Shown here piece after piece: positions 52,501-64,000 of a stretch of 64,000 nucleotides of DNA; within the stretch, counting starts at the first letter, position 1; every line of letters begins with the position of its first letter. A model generated the notes under the pieces. That model did no database searches and was not told where the DNA came from. It worked only from the letters and a program-made list of their open reading frames with translations. Source of the stretch: Hydractinia symbiolongicarpus (taxonomy: Eukaryota; Cnidaria; Hydrozoa; Anthoathecata; Hydractiniidae); assembly GCF_029227915.1 (NCBI RefSeq), contig NC_079875.1, positions 15,437,001 through 15,501,000 on the forward strand, in the 5' to 3' direction. Both the position numbers and the translations under genes were made by a program.

Positions 52501-52592
52501 TTAAGCTCCATTTGGTACACCAGCTGCATTGTCAGTTTGCGAACCACCTTCAGGTGGATGATTAAAAAAAGTGTCACTGTCAGTTTGAACAA
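52501..52592 (-). CDS. Possible terminal exon of an unrecognised minus-strand gene
   Basis: On the minus strand an acceptor (TGTTTTAG) opens a 92-nt frame VQTDSDTFFNHPPEGG, then SQTDNAAGVPNGA and TAA at 52,501-52,503. It is richer in G+C than its surroundings and reads like a low-complexity C-terminal tail. No upstream exon was found in 52.6-56 kb, so it is unassigned. Confidence 0.3.
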
Positions 52593-54032
52593 CTAAAACA
52601 TCTGCATAACTGTTTGTTTTAAAGCGAATGTAGAGTAAATGTGTTATCCGTATCAATCAAAATACTAATGCTATTTAACCTCATTGCATTAAAGATAGCA
52701 GCGAATGAATAATAGCTGATGGAGTAAATTTATAGTAGCTAGCTGTATATTTTTCCAGCACGAAAGGGAGGCATTACTATTGAGCTATTTAGCTGTTACG
52801 AACTTAAGGGCTGGTAACATAAAACTTTTGTTATTATTTCACGAAAAACCCTGACGAGTTAGTCATCCATTTAAATTTACAAAAGCGAGAAATATACGCT
52901 GTTTATATAAATATATGTTACATGCATTAACGTTGCAACGTTAAAAAGACATAAATCATTCGGCTTCTTTAAAGCAAAATATAAACAGTCACTATACTTA
53001 TCACAGACGGGATTGTCGCATAAGTATATAAGATTATTTATTAGCCCGGTGCAAAAATCCACATAGTCAGAAGAACAGTAGAAAAGATTAATGATTTTGA
53101 AATTTTTGGTAGGAGCAAACATGTATTATCGCTAAAAAAGAGTTAATTTGTCGGCTTACAAATGAGATATAAAAACATTCTCTTTGCAAAAGCCATAGAG
53201 ACAAGGACAGACAGACAGACCTGGAGTGGTAAGACTAGTTAATGGTCCGTGGAGGAAATATCCACATGATTAAGGAGTCAATCGGCTAATGAAGTTCTTA
53301 GATTTCATTAGTCTGATGCCTCGATGTTCTAGAGCTTGAATGCTGTTCAAGAATATGGACAGTTATAAAGATTTTGGATTTTAAATGTTTTGATAACGTT
53401 ATTAATCAGTTAATTCTGGAACATCTGGCTTGACCCAGGCGTTGGGCATATACCTAATTATGGCTCAAGGTGATCCGTAGTAATACAAGCAGAAGATTAT
53501 GTCAGTCTGTAAGTTATCTAGCCTAAACTTCAAAGAATATGTACAGTTATAAAGATTTTGGATTTGAAATGATTTTAAATGATTTTAAATGATTCAATAA
53601 TTTTAAAAATGCTTTTAACGTCGGTGTTATGCATTGGCGTAACGTAAAACAAATTAATAAATAAAACAAAACATTTTTAAACCACATCAAAGGAAAATAA
53701 TTACATCCACTATGTCTGTTACACACAGATTGTATTGCGAATTATTATATTATATGCATTATAATGTATTATAATCTGTGCGAATTGCGATTCAATTATC
53801 ATTGACGAAATATCAATTATCTCCAATTTCCTACTTTTTTAAATTCATCTAAGGATTAATGATATACTTGGGTATTACAATTATGTTTTATTTGTTGGTC
53901 TCAAGAAAATACAAAACAATTCTTTGGTCAGACAACACAGATGGGTTTTTATTGAAAAGGCAAAGAAAAATTTATGATAAGGGCTAAAAAAGATATTTTT
54001 CCAATTATAAAGCGAATACAGGTTCCATTGAT
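52593..54032. other. Intergenic with a diverged repeat
   Basis: No recognised gene. 53,037-53,225 (GCCCGGTGCAAAAATCCACA ... GGACAGACAGACAGAC) looks like another member of the dispersed repeat family. Confidence 0.4.
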
Positions 54033-54146
54033 ATTAGTTTGGTATGTACGGAATATCAACGGGGTCACCCGTCCTTTATTTATCGCATTTTGTGTTTCCG
54101 TAACAGACAGAAAAACAGACATACGATGGCTATTATTAAATAGACT
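54033..54146. repeat. Dispersed GACAGACGG-type repeat, copy 3
   Basis: Starts ATTAGTTTGGTATGTACGG, contains GGGGTCACCCGTCCTTTATT, ATCGCATTTTG and AACAGACAGAAAAACAGACA, and ends CTATTATTAAATAGACTAG. Same block order as copies at 48.3 and 55.4 kb. Confidence 0.65.
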
Positions 54147-54330
54147 AGCCGAGAAAGCCGGCGTCGAAACGCTGGGGTAAGCCGCAAGTCAAGATGTGAC
54201 CCGGCGTTGAATACTCTGTGAAGCGCTTAATAACAGCCGTAAACTGCGCTATGCGAACAGGTGGGTGCTTTAGTGCAGTATGTCGTAAATCAAGTGAAGC
54301 GCATACACCATTATAGCGTTGCGACTGTAA
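54144..54330. other. GC-rich structured segment
   Basis: The sequence is unusually G+C-rich for this window. CCGGCGT-CGAA-ACGCTGG forms a hairpin with a CGAA loop (about 54,159-54,176), and AACGCTGGGG can alternatively pair with ACCCGGCGTT about 20 nt later. Nature unknown: possibly an element end or structured RNA. The short ORFs here are not genes. Confidence 0.3.
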
Positions 54331-55053
54331 CATTTTTTGAAAAATATCTTTCCCGCAACGATAGCCAAAATAAAAACAGAGTTTACAAACCGTTAATACT
54401 TTATAATAGCAAAAACAATCGGTCGATATTATTTTATTTTGCGGAATAAGTTTGTGTGAAAGTTATAAAATTAATCGTGACACTGGGCTGAGCGCTTAGT
54501 ACAGTTAAACCATGTTGCACAGGCGTATACCCTTTCAAAAAAAAAACTTTCTCGCAGACTCGTTTAATTAAAAACACAAGAAACAGTCATTGCTCATTGC
54601 TAACACAGGGCTAACAATTTACTGACAGTAAAACTGTTAGTGAACCGTTTCATATGTTTTCTGCGGCTCTTGAGCGAAAACAGTGGTTAATTATTATTAA
54701 AAATGGCGCATAAAATTAATGCATTTTTTTAGTCACTTAAATTATTTTTCTTACCTATGGTAATAAATCAAAGTAATTAAATTAATTAGAAAATAAATTA
54801 ATTTTTAATTAATTTTAAAGTTTTTGACTTAACAACCCCCTGGTTCCTTAAAAATCGCAGAAAGGTTAAAGGAATATTGGTAACCCTTTTGCACAGACAG
54901 AATAGGGCTATTTTTATAGAGAGGTGTCGTTTTTTGTTTGCTTTTTTATAGCAATAAAACAATAAAAAATATCTCGTTACTACTCTGCATGTTTTTTCAT
55001 CGTGTTCATTCACAAAGAGTGTATGTTGCATTTGAACCGAATAATTTGCTATT
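54331..55053. other. Intergenic, nothing recognised
   Basis: AT-rich. GAGCGCTTAGTACAGTTAAA at about 54,491 weakly echoes AAGCGCTTAATAACAGCCGT at 54,221. No gene. Confidence 0.35.
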
Positions 55054-55500
55054 GAGTATTCTCTCTAATGAATGGACACTCTAAAAGGCGGAAACCTCTG
55101 ATAAGTAAACACTTTGGTCATACACCGGCCGGACACTCTAATTAGTGGACATTATTTTTTGCAGCAAAGAGAAAATATGTTTTTTTTTTCTCACCAATCA
55201 GCGGAAGGTCCAAAAAGATCCGAAGCGAGAAAAGAAAAATAGACAAAAATCAATAGTTTTTGTAACATTTATTTCAAACATTTTACAGCTTTTGTGTCCA
55301 GCTTGCTTTTAATCTCATCAATTTTCTTTATGTACAACTTGATCAGCTTAAATACTTTTTAAAATAAAATGTTTAATCATTTATCTTTCATTTGTTAAAA
55401 TTAGTCGTTAGCCCTTGGAAAAATCCACGGGTTCGCCCGTCTTTTTTATACCGCATTGCGTGCGTCTTGCTACCTGCGCAGCTAAGCTACCATTTTGTGT

Positions 55501-55532
<32 letters not shown>

Positions 55533-55763
55533 TATACGGGCATTATAATATAGATTCTTTTAAAAGACTTTAAGGATCTGTAAAGATTGAAATTTTGTTT
55601 CGTTATCATTATGTTAATATTATATTATCATTTGTTATTTTTCTTTTGTGATACAAAAATCGGCTGTATTTTCTAATTTGCGGCTTAAAATGTAAAACTA
55701 TCCGAAAGGCGGACACTTTGGTCATACACCACCGATGGTGTCCGCAAATTAGAGAGGATACTG
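55054..55763. mobile_element. ~710-bp pogo/Tigger-like MITE with nested repeat
   Basis: Terminal inverted repeats AGTATTCTCTCTAATGAATG and the reverse complement of the right end, AGTATCCTCTCTAATTTGCG, each followed by GGACAC. A subterminal block with GGACACTTTGGTCATACACC or a close variant occurs near both ends (55,110 and 55,708). CAGTA..CTCTCTAAT..GGACAC ends resemble pogo/Tigger elements. No transposase. The repeat at 55,400-55,554 is nested inside. Confidence 0.7.
55400..55554. repeat. Dispersed GACAGACGG-type repeat, copy 2 (nested)
   Basis: TTAGTCGTTAGCCCTTGG start, AAAAATCCACGGGTTCGCCC, CCGCATTGCGTGCG, GACAGACAGACGGACGGACG and the ATTATAATATAGAT end. Best match to copy 1 at 48,312. 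Confidence 0.8.
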
Positions 55764-56140
55764 TTTTTACAACCCAATCGGTTTAATCAAGTTCAACTTT
55801 ATAACACGTCCATTAGAATGTTTTGCAATATGTTACCTCAAGCCGGCTTGTTGTATCTTCCAAGAACAAAAAATGTTATAAAAGTGAACATGTTTAATAC
55901 TTTAATATTGGATTGATTTTTGAATGACACTTAAGGTTTTTACGTAAGCATACTAAACGCAAAGCAAGTAACAGAATAATCGTCTAACATAACACTATAT
56001 GATATGAGAATAACAAAAGAATAAATAGAAACATGATACTATGAATACAATTTAAAGAATAACTTTCAAACAAAGCACACGCAAGTGTGTTAACTAACTT
56101 TAGACAAAAAATTTTTTTTAGCTAGAAACCATCTAAGAAT
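55764..56140. other. Upstream region of the MFS gene
   Basis: AT-rich, no gene. It ends with ATTTTTTTTAG (AG at 56,120-56,121), a 3' splice-like signal 19 bases before the start codon. Confidence 0.4.
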
Positions 56141-59100
56141 ATGAAGAAGTCACTAAAAGCTTTAGTGTATGGAGAAAATGTGACGCCCTTACCAGCTTTT
56201 AAAGTGTTTTCATTGTTTTTGCTTTTTGTAAGTAAGTCTTCTTACAATGTGTTGAATAATTTTGTTCGCTAAGTTTTTGTGGTTTCTTGCACGTGTACTT
56301 GTTGTTGTTGTTGTTGTTATTGTTATTGTAAATACTAACATTCACGACCTAGAAAATTGTATACAAAAAGTACACTTTATCGTGATGGAATGTTTGCTGT
56401 ATTTACTTTCCCTCGTAATAAAATCCAGTGAAAAACAATAAAGTTTTTTTGCAAAGTTTCATTTTAAGCAGTGCGTTTAATCGAGCGTTTAATCAATACA
56501 TTGCATATTGTGGATCTTTCTTTTAAGTCTGTAGTTATACTCCCTTTTTTAAACCCGGTAAAAGCAATCAAACTTGTTTATGAAATTTATTTGTTGCAAT
56601 ACAAAAGGTAGTCGAAGTGAGAAATTATCAATTGCATATTGTGGATTGTGCATTTAGGTGTTCAATTCAATGGTGATATCCTGCCAGTTTGCTTATCTAC
56701 CGCAACTTATCAAGGTATGCTAAATATATATATAACACAAGACACTCTCCCTTAATGAATCTCGAGCGAATATACATCGAGTTGGGATTCCCTTTGTCCT
56801 GCAAGCAACAGAGGAAGTCCTCTACTAAACAATGCACGTTGTCCACGCCCACAACATTTTTATAAAGTTGGTTATTATTTAGTTGTCCTTGTTCAAAAAG
56901 TAAAGAAAGGATGTGTAGAATAAAACTCAGCATGAATAAAAAACTCTAAAGAATTAAGTAGCCTTAAATATGTCCGATAAATTGTCACCTGACAACGTCA
57001 ATAATATGGAGCAGTTCCACTTGTTTCAGAGCTAAAACAACAAGAACGAAGCCGAACTGAATCTTGCCTAGCCAGATATTACATTCACAAACATAACAAC
57101 ACAACTCAGCTACTATTTTATAAATTTATTTATGACATGTTTCGTCAAATAACATTGTTCTGACAATACTAATCATTATAAACAAAGTATTAGTTAATGA
57201 AAACAATTAAGGTTAGCCATATTAAATATTTGGCTTTTGTTTCGGTTTATGACTGAATTATTGGATTGCTATAGCTGGAGCGAATTAAATTGTTAACAAC
57301 GGTCTACTAACAAAAAGCAAAGAAAAGTGTAAAAAAACCTATATTTTATACATTTCCATTCTCTAGCAGCTGCGGAAAATTTATTGTAGGTAACAAATGA
57401 CCAATGAGGGAGCTAAAAATCTCTTTCACCAAATCGACATTTCTACTTGTAAAAGCACTATAGTCACTTTGTTAGACATGATTTTTGAAGCCATGCTTAA
57501 CAAGAAAGAAACTTTCTTCACGGAGGTGGTTTGTATCCAACGGACTGATAAGTCACTAAACTGGTGATTCGAGCTGGGCATTCTTCTTTAATTTTTCTTA
57601 ACAAGGATTTGCATCCTGAAATTTCCAGGTGTAAAGATTGTAGTTTTTGATTTATATCTATTCTCAATTATTTCTATCTGGAAAGGACAAAAAGCAAACT
57701 TGGCCCTCACAACGAAATAATACACTTTGGGGCGCACTAAGGTCTCATCATTTAAGAAAAATGGTTGTGCTGAATTAGCATATTAGCTAGTATTTTCATA
57801 TGAAATTTTGCAGGGGGAAGAATAACTGTTCCCAATAATTGTTTTTAAGAACTGTTTAAAATTTCACGACTTGCTGGCCTGATATTATAAATAGTGTAAA
57901 CATCTCTTTTTTATTTATTAAAATGTTATTTTGTTTTTATATTTAGTCTTTCGGAGTTTCAGAGGTTGAGACAGGTAAGTAGATTTGGTCTTGTTTTAAA
58001 GTATTCTCGCATTCAAGCAATTAAAAAAAAATATTGCGCGAATTTTGTTTCAGTTATTATAAAACACTTCAATTTATAGCTAATTTATTAAAAACAAAAT
58101 TCTTTGACAAATCCATTTTTGGGGATTAAGAAGATTTCAGAGGCATTAAGTCCCAATGACCACGCAAATATTTTTTAAAAAAACCTTAATTCAATGGACT
58201 AATTTAGTAATATGAAATCGTAGCTAATGCTGGCATAATTCTAAGGGCATGGATTAAACAGCCTTAATCAGCGAAGGTTTTTCACATTTAATTAAACAAG
58301 CTCTATAGATTCACGGGGCAAAACATCAAAATCAAAAAGAAAGGAAGACTTCCGCAAAACAGCGTATGTCCAAGAAAGGCTGTGGACTATTTAACATAGT
58401 CTTTTTTCTTTTTAGTGGGGTGACAAGCACCCTAACTTTAAAGCTACTTGTTTGTTAATTAATTACAGCTGAATGGAATAAGTTTAAACTTTAATAAGCT
58501 GTATCAATAAGTTGAATTTATTCCAAAGCTTTTTTTCAAGGTCTATTAACTTTAGCGGAGCAGCTGTAATTTCCGAAAGGCTATGCTTCCTGTAGAACCT
58601 AATTTCTACATATCCTCGCATAAACGATAATTTAAAATAAAACCTTGGTGTATATATGTATATATATATTTGTATATTTATATATATTTATACGATTTTG
58701 TTCTGTAATTGTAGGAGAAAAAGTTGGAATTATCGTCTCTAGCTATTACATTGCTCGAATATTCGCCAGGTAATAATAACTATTTTTTAATGCCGAAATC
58801 TTCTCATGAGATTTTTAAAGCACATTTCATACTTGAATGCTCATTTAACAAGTGTTATTTTAGTTTTTAAGTCATATCTGTTGTGATTAAATATAATATG
58901 AAAAAAGTCCAAGTTCAAAATTTCTACACTTTTAATAACATTATAAGTAAACCTGCGCATTATCCTCCAAAGTGCTGCAAAGATGACGAATCGAGTGTGA
59001 CTTGAATCCACGACCTCTTACTTTACGGGCGATTGCTCTAACGACTTTGCTATCGATCAACCCCATGGACTCTCTAGCGCATGTTTGTACTTGGGAAGGT

Positions 59101-62100
59101 AATGTGCAGGGTTACATGTACAAATATATCTCACTGTTGTTCTTATCAGTTAATATCTATACTTCTAGTTTACTATGGGGAAATATGAGCGATCGATTTC
59201 CTAAAAAATATGTCTTGATACTGTCTTCACTTGGATCAGCATTGGCCAGCATTGCATTTGGTTTCACAGAAACTTTCACATGGGCTGTTGCTGCAAAATT
59301 CTTTACTGGTTGCTGTGCTGGTAAAATTCTCTGAATTTTTATCCATATTGTTCACACGGTTTGGCAAATTGTAACGAATTAAGTTAAATAGTTAGGTAGT
59401 TCAATCACCAGTTGATGAAGAAATTATATTTTAGGAATAGCTGTCGTGGGCAAAGCTATTTTGGTTGACATATGTGATGATACGAACATGGTAAAGTAAT
59501 ATCTTTTAGATCTTATGTGTTTTGTTTTTTTATTTATCATCCCAACAGGAGATATTTTTTCTAAGGATTATCATTTTACATCATCGGATTTTCACGTGCA
59601 TGATCTTGAATTAGTAAATAGTTTGCCTATACTATATATACCATACCCTAGAAATTTTTTTAATTGCAATGGATTTCCAATTGCTATATCCAAGGTATAC
59701 AAATATTAGTGGTCTCCATTTTTAATGCCGAATGGTTCACTTACAAAGATATGTAGTTCTACAGCGTCAGTCTATTAGTGCCGCTCTTATCCGCCGTTTT
59801 AAATATAGGTTCATTTTCTGATCTGTGCTAAGACAAGTCAAGCTCAGAAAAGTATTCAAATGTTGCTTTGACAATAAACTTTTTGGTAGCCATGACCCAA
59901 AGCATGTCACCACTAGTTTAGTTAACTAAGCAGTTAAAAACATAAGAAGCTTACTAACGGATACTGAGCTGTTTTGATGTCTTATTGTCAAATGCAAAGC
60001 CCAGATTATAGCTACAGGCTGAGCGTAAGAAGTCTAATACCCTTGACTGAGGGTTTTTTATTTCAAATTAAAACACTAAAATCGGTAATTATCCATATCA
60101 TCGCTAAGAAAGAAAAAATTGTGTTCGATTTTAATGCTTTCCACAATCGAGAGCGTTTAATTTGACACGATTGCAACTTCTAAAAATAATTTCGAGTCAT
60201 TGGGAATGAAATTAAAAATATGTTTCAGGTTGTTTGTTTAAGTTGATGTGGTACCATTTTAATGATGGGTTATCGCGAATCAGTTAGTAAGACGTCATAT
60301 AAAGTCTTATCAAAACTGTAAACCAATCATTATATCATCCAGGCAATAAAATTTAGTTTATCCGTATTGCTTACAAAGGTCATCCGACTGAACATTAATT
60401 TTTTAACATTATGTAATATTTTTTAATTGTTCTAATTTTTAAAAGAACGTTGACGGGACATGTTAATTTTTTTACCATGCTGACGTCATTATGGTATATT
60501 TTCTTCGAATCCTTGGCTTACGCAGTTCAATGCATTATTTAAATCCTCCAAAGCAGAACTCTCGCAACCTTTCGGCTCTGGAACATTCGTCAAGAGATTC
60601 TGTTTTATCATTTCGAAAAATGGCCAAAAAACTAGCGTTTTCTAAAAATGTATGAACAGGATTGTAGTGTATTTGAAACTACATTTTTACGCTCGTAATT
60701 TTGTCAACGAGTGACTTTTTGTAATTACAAAAGGGCTTATCAATGTTTTGATTGTTTTCTAGCCTCTTGGAATGACAGTAATCATGTCCTCGTTTTCCAC
60801 CGGATTAGTTACAGGGCCCGCTTTAGGAGGTTAGTGAGCACACCTGCATAAAACCTATTTTCTCCCTGCCACATCTCTCCTCTTTTAGTTATAACAAACT
60901 GTCCATGAACTTTTCTTCTTCGTTCTTATTTCTAGGTTATTTAGCTTTTCCTGCAGAACAATATTCTAATGTTTTTAGTAAAGGTAAGTATGTTATATTA
61001 CATAGCTTAAAACTTTTTACACCTGCAGGGTATTTTAAGACATATTGAAAATGCAACATTCTATATAACAGATGCCCTTTAATAGCCAACATGTTTTCTA
61101 GAGACTAAAATTACGCTTGAACTGTCACATCATACCTCTTTAAAGAGCAAAAACTAAATTTTTTTTTGTCATCTTAAATGATAAATGTTATGTTTTTATT
61201 ACGTCCCCGTCAAATAAGTTAAACTAAAAAGTAGTATTTGACGATCTGTTGATCTATATTGTTGAAAATCAAGGAAGAATAGAAACTTTAGAGCCTTCTT
61301 TCAATAAATTTTTTCAGAGCTATTTATATCAAATTAAAATTAAGAGCATCATTAAGCGTCAGTAAAACATAATTAGCGATTAAAAATTATGTCAAGCCAG
61401 AAGCAAGCCACGGTAGTAAAGCGGAATTATCCTTTCCTCCCCCTTCCCTTCCTTCCATTAAAAAGGTATTAAAGCATGCTTCAAAATAAAAGGAAGACTT
61501 GAAAAAGTCTAATCTTTTATCACTATGTGCTAATAAGCTAGGAGCTATTTATTTATTATGTGCTGCCTACATTGTTTATACATAATTTTCCTCCGTTATG
61601 GACGTTTTACCGCAAGTTCAGAAAAAACATACATGTTTCTTTAGAATCTTTATTTGGGCGTTACACCATATTACTTCCAAACTTTATATTGGCTATTGGA
61701 TTGTTTATTTCTACTGGAATATTCATATTGGCTTTTCGAAAGAATTCCCGGTTAGTTGACTGTAAACAAAGTAGTTGATAGCTTGCGTTTTGATTTTAAA
61801 ATTTCTTTTTTTTTCGCTACTCTTAACTGATCAAATTATTGCTGATGAAAATCTTTATATTAATAATACCCGTATTTTGTCTATAATGTGGCCGACAAGA
61901 TTACTTCGTGGCAAAAAAATTCACGAAATGTGTACGGAAGCCGAATCACTGGCAAGGTTACAGGGAATATAAGGGACAAGCGAACCTGAGAATTTATTCA
62001 TTAGCTAATATCTTGTCTTTAATATGCAGTGGACTCTCTCTATCTCGATTACTCTTTATATCAAACTTCTCTCTATCCTGATCAAAAGTCTCGGTGCCTT

Positions 62101-63329
62101 TGACATTTGTGTACGTTCTAAGCTATTTTCCTCTCTTTATCTTGAACTTCTCTATCTCGAATTTTCATTTATCTCGAACAAAAATTTTACTCCGTAGTAA
62201 CTTTTTCTCTCTCTATCTCGATATTTTGTGTCTTAGGGTTTATCTACACAGCAAATGGAACACAAGAAAGTCAAAAAATGAAAATTAGAATGCGCTTAAA
62301 GATTTGAAATTTGAGATTTGCTTACAAACAAGAAAAAGTAGGCCTTGTTTGCAAGATTGTCATGATGTCAGCCGTCGAAAGAAAAATTGGAAACAAAGCT
62401 ATGGTTTAAAAGTCGAAAATAATTCGAAAATATGTTTTATCCTGTTGTAGAAAAGCCTTCAAGATCAAAAAACTAACGGGCAAAATTAATGAAAAGACTT
62501 ATTTAGCTTGGAACTGCTAGCCATGTAAAATGTTTAACACATGCTTAATTTAACTAATGTAGAATATTTTAAATATCAAATTGTGAAGCCTAATGCACCT
62601 TTAATAAACCTTTGACACTCCCTCTTGCTTCATTTTTTATGATAATTTTCTCTGTCACAAATTTCCTTGCGAGTTCGAGATAAAGAGAGTCCACTATAAT
62701 TTCAGACTCTCCCTCTGTAAGGCAAACATGGTAGCTGCGAATAACGATGGCCAAATTCCCCATGGATCCCTCCGCCAAGCAACCGACTAGTAAATACAAT
62801 ATGTATGCCACGAAACAGAAAAATCTTTGTTGCCGAAAATTTTGTTGAAAGTGCAAAATATTTTTTCAGAATCCCAGACGGATTGATAGAAGAAGAGCCT
62901 TTACAGCAACATAACAGTAAATATGGAGCGACACAAGTAGCTGAAACTATATATTCTCCTAAGGTTACCACCAATCGTCTAATAACACGATCTTCTCAGT
63001 GGAAAAGATTTAAAAATTGGATGTTAAATACAACATTATGCAGACTACTTCGGTATGAAAGTAGTTACATTTGCATTCAGAAAGCATTTTTTAAAAGTAA
63101 TTTAGCGTTTTTAGTAGTTTATTTTAAATATACATAAAGAAAATGCTGAGATCAACTGACTTTTCATATCCAAGTTGATGTTTGGAGGAATTTTATTTCA
63201 ATGATAATGTTTCTTTATTTAGGATAAAAAGTTGTGTTATGAGTTGTGCCTTAACAGCAATATATTACATGCTGGCTGTGGCGTATGAAGACATCTATCC
63301 AGTGTTAGCTGCGACTACAAAGAAATACA
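56141..63329 (+). CDS. Major facilitator transporter, ZIFL/YCR023C-like (N-terminal part)
   Basis: Membrane carrier; substrate unknown. Relatives in plants and fungi act as H+-coupled exporters. Exons: 56141-56227, 56658-56714, 57947-57974, 58715-58769, 59169-59320, 59435-59490, 60763-60829, 60936-60983, 61645-61750, 62870-63052, 63223-63329, all phase-consistent, then a donor GTAAGT, so the gene continues past the window. About 315 residues are visible. TM1 is split over exons 1-2 (FKVFSLFLLFVFNSMVISCQ). MFS motif A between TM2 and TM3 reads WGNMSDRFPKK, and motif C in TM5 reads TGLVTGPALGGYL. FPAEQYSNVFSKESLFGRY before TM6 is a hallmark of the ZIFL group. A ~70-residue cytoplasmic loop (exon 10, RIPDGLIEEEPLQQHNSK) links the halves, then TM7 (SCVMSCALTAIYYMLAVAYE). 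Start chosen because it precedes TM1 directly and no upstream ATG is in phase. Confidence 0.88.
56308..56335 (+). repeat. (TTG)n/(TTA)n microsatellite
   Basis: Run of TTG triplets with a few TTA in the first intron of the MFS gene. Confidence 0.8.
58651..58692. repeat. AT microsatellite
   Basis: TATATATGTATATATATATT-type run upstream of MFS exon 4. Confidence 0.8.
62026..62697. mobile_element. ~670-bp pogo/Tigger-like MITE in an MFS intron
   Basis: The left end CAGTGGACTCTCTCTATCTC (62,027) is inverted at the right end as GAGATAAAGAGAGTCCACT (62,677-62,695), next to TA. Several internal TCTATCTCGA repeats (62,145-62,225) extend the terminal motif inward. TIR form and TA flank fit the pogo/Tigger group; no transposase. 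Confidence 0.75.
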
Positions 63330-64000
63330 GTAAGTCACACAATTGTTCCACCTCTTCCGACATAACCGAAAGCGTCCCTACTTAAATGAAAGTCATGCGA
63401 CCTTCCGATTTCACAAAGGTCACGATGTCAAAAGTTTTTCAGAATTTTCTTCACAAATAAGTAATGATTATTGCCTAATGGTACTAATTCTTACGGGGTT
63501 AAAATAGTTACATTTCGCGGGTGTTAACTTTTACCGAAGATTGTTTACAAAAGTCTCATGGAGTTTCTCCAACGACGTATAAAAACAATTGTCAAATATT
63601 TTAAAAAAAACTTTTCTCGAAAAAATATTTACTGAAATAAAAATATTTTTTGCGTCGTAATTTTCCTAATTTGGCCATCTGCGAGAAGCGTCAATATTAA
63701 TGCCCTAAAATACCTAAAAACACTGCTACAATCAGTAAAAAATCAGTATATGGTGATCAATTTTCAGCTCACACTACTATTTTGTACCGACCAAAATATC
63801 TCGAACTGTTAATGCACAAAAACGAATTTTGTCTAACTAACATCAATCTTTATTTTAAATTATTATCAATTTTTTATTTAAATAAAGATGATAAAAATAA
63901 TCTCTGATCAAAATTTTTTATTGACATTATACGTCTGGCTTAATATAAAAGAATTTTCAACTGTAAACTAATGAGGTTGTGAAGTTTTCTTAATAATATA
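63330..64000. other. Intron of the MFS gene, cut by the window end
   Basis: Opens with GTAAGTCACAC. No further exon with transporter character is visible to 64,000. Confidence 0.6.

Noticed and set aside
59002-59334. 110-codon ORF as one MFS exon
   Set aside because: Only 59,169-59,320 is in phase with the neighbouring exons and shows transporter character; the upstream part is intron.

Overview
The window looks like AT-rich animal nuclear DNA, most likely from a cnidarian and probably a hydrozoan. That is an inference from compact introns with canonical GT/AG borders, orthologues of metazoan genes, dense small non-autonomous transposons, and CR1/Jockey-like, RTE-like and Penelope-like retroelements. 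There is no operon, phage or bacterial structure. Coding exons are short and mostly too small to show up as long ORFs, so the genes were rebuilt by joining splice sites whose phases agree.

Layout. 1-14,200 is intergenic and repeat-rich. It holds a decayed LINE (1-1,990), a Penelope-like element bounded by two ~464-bp inverted copies of one terminal repeat (3,595-6,698), a cluster of ~90-bp foldback elements ending in CTGGGGACGAGGTTG (7.4-9.8 kb), a candidate 59-residue secreted peptide gene (10,269-10,448), and a tRNA-derived SINE enclosed by 22-bp terminal inverted repeats (12,513-12,912).

14,205-34,035 (+) is a complete long-tailed class I myosin (Myo1e/f type). It has 29 inferred coding exons and 1,092 residues: motor, one IQ motif, TH1 membrane-binding tail, basic/proline-rich linker and C-terminal SH3. 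Its introns hold a second SINE copy, a 5'-truncated RTE fragment, a 34/68-bp tandem repeat and a nearly intact RTE-type LINE in sense orientation. One 3' splice site is present in three tandem copies.

35,334-45,754 (+) is the MAPK kinase MAP2K5 (MEK5): PB1 domain plus kinase, 20 coding exons, 445 residues. As printed, exon 3 lacks one base in the acidic PB1 motif. A ~1.3-1.6 kb, 22-bp minisatellite fills most of the intron between exons 10 and 11.

45,755-56,140 is mostly intergenic. It contains foldback MITEs, a dispersed repeat family carrying GACAGACAGACGG tracts, a tRNA-related SINE, and a few unassigned splice-bounded minus-strand exons that may belong to an unrecognised gene.

56,141 to beyond the window end (+) is the first half of a major facilitator transporter that resembles plant/fungal ZIFL/YCR023C-type carriers. 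Two introns-worth of pogo-like MITEs lie before and inside it. The three protein genes share one orientation. Myosin I and MEK5 are 1.3 kb apart; they act in membrane/actin dynamics and in the ERK5 cascade, and the sequence shows no direct functional link beyond adjacency.
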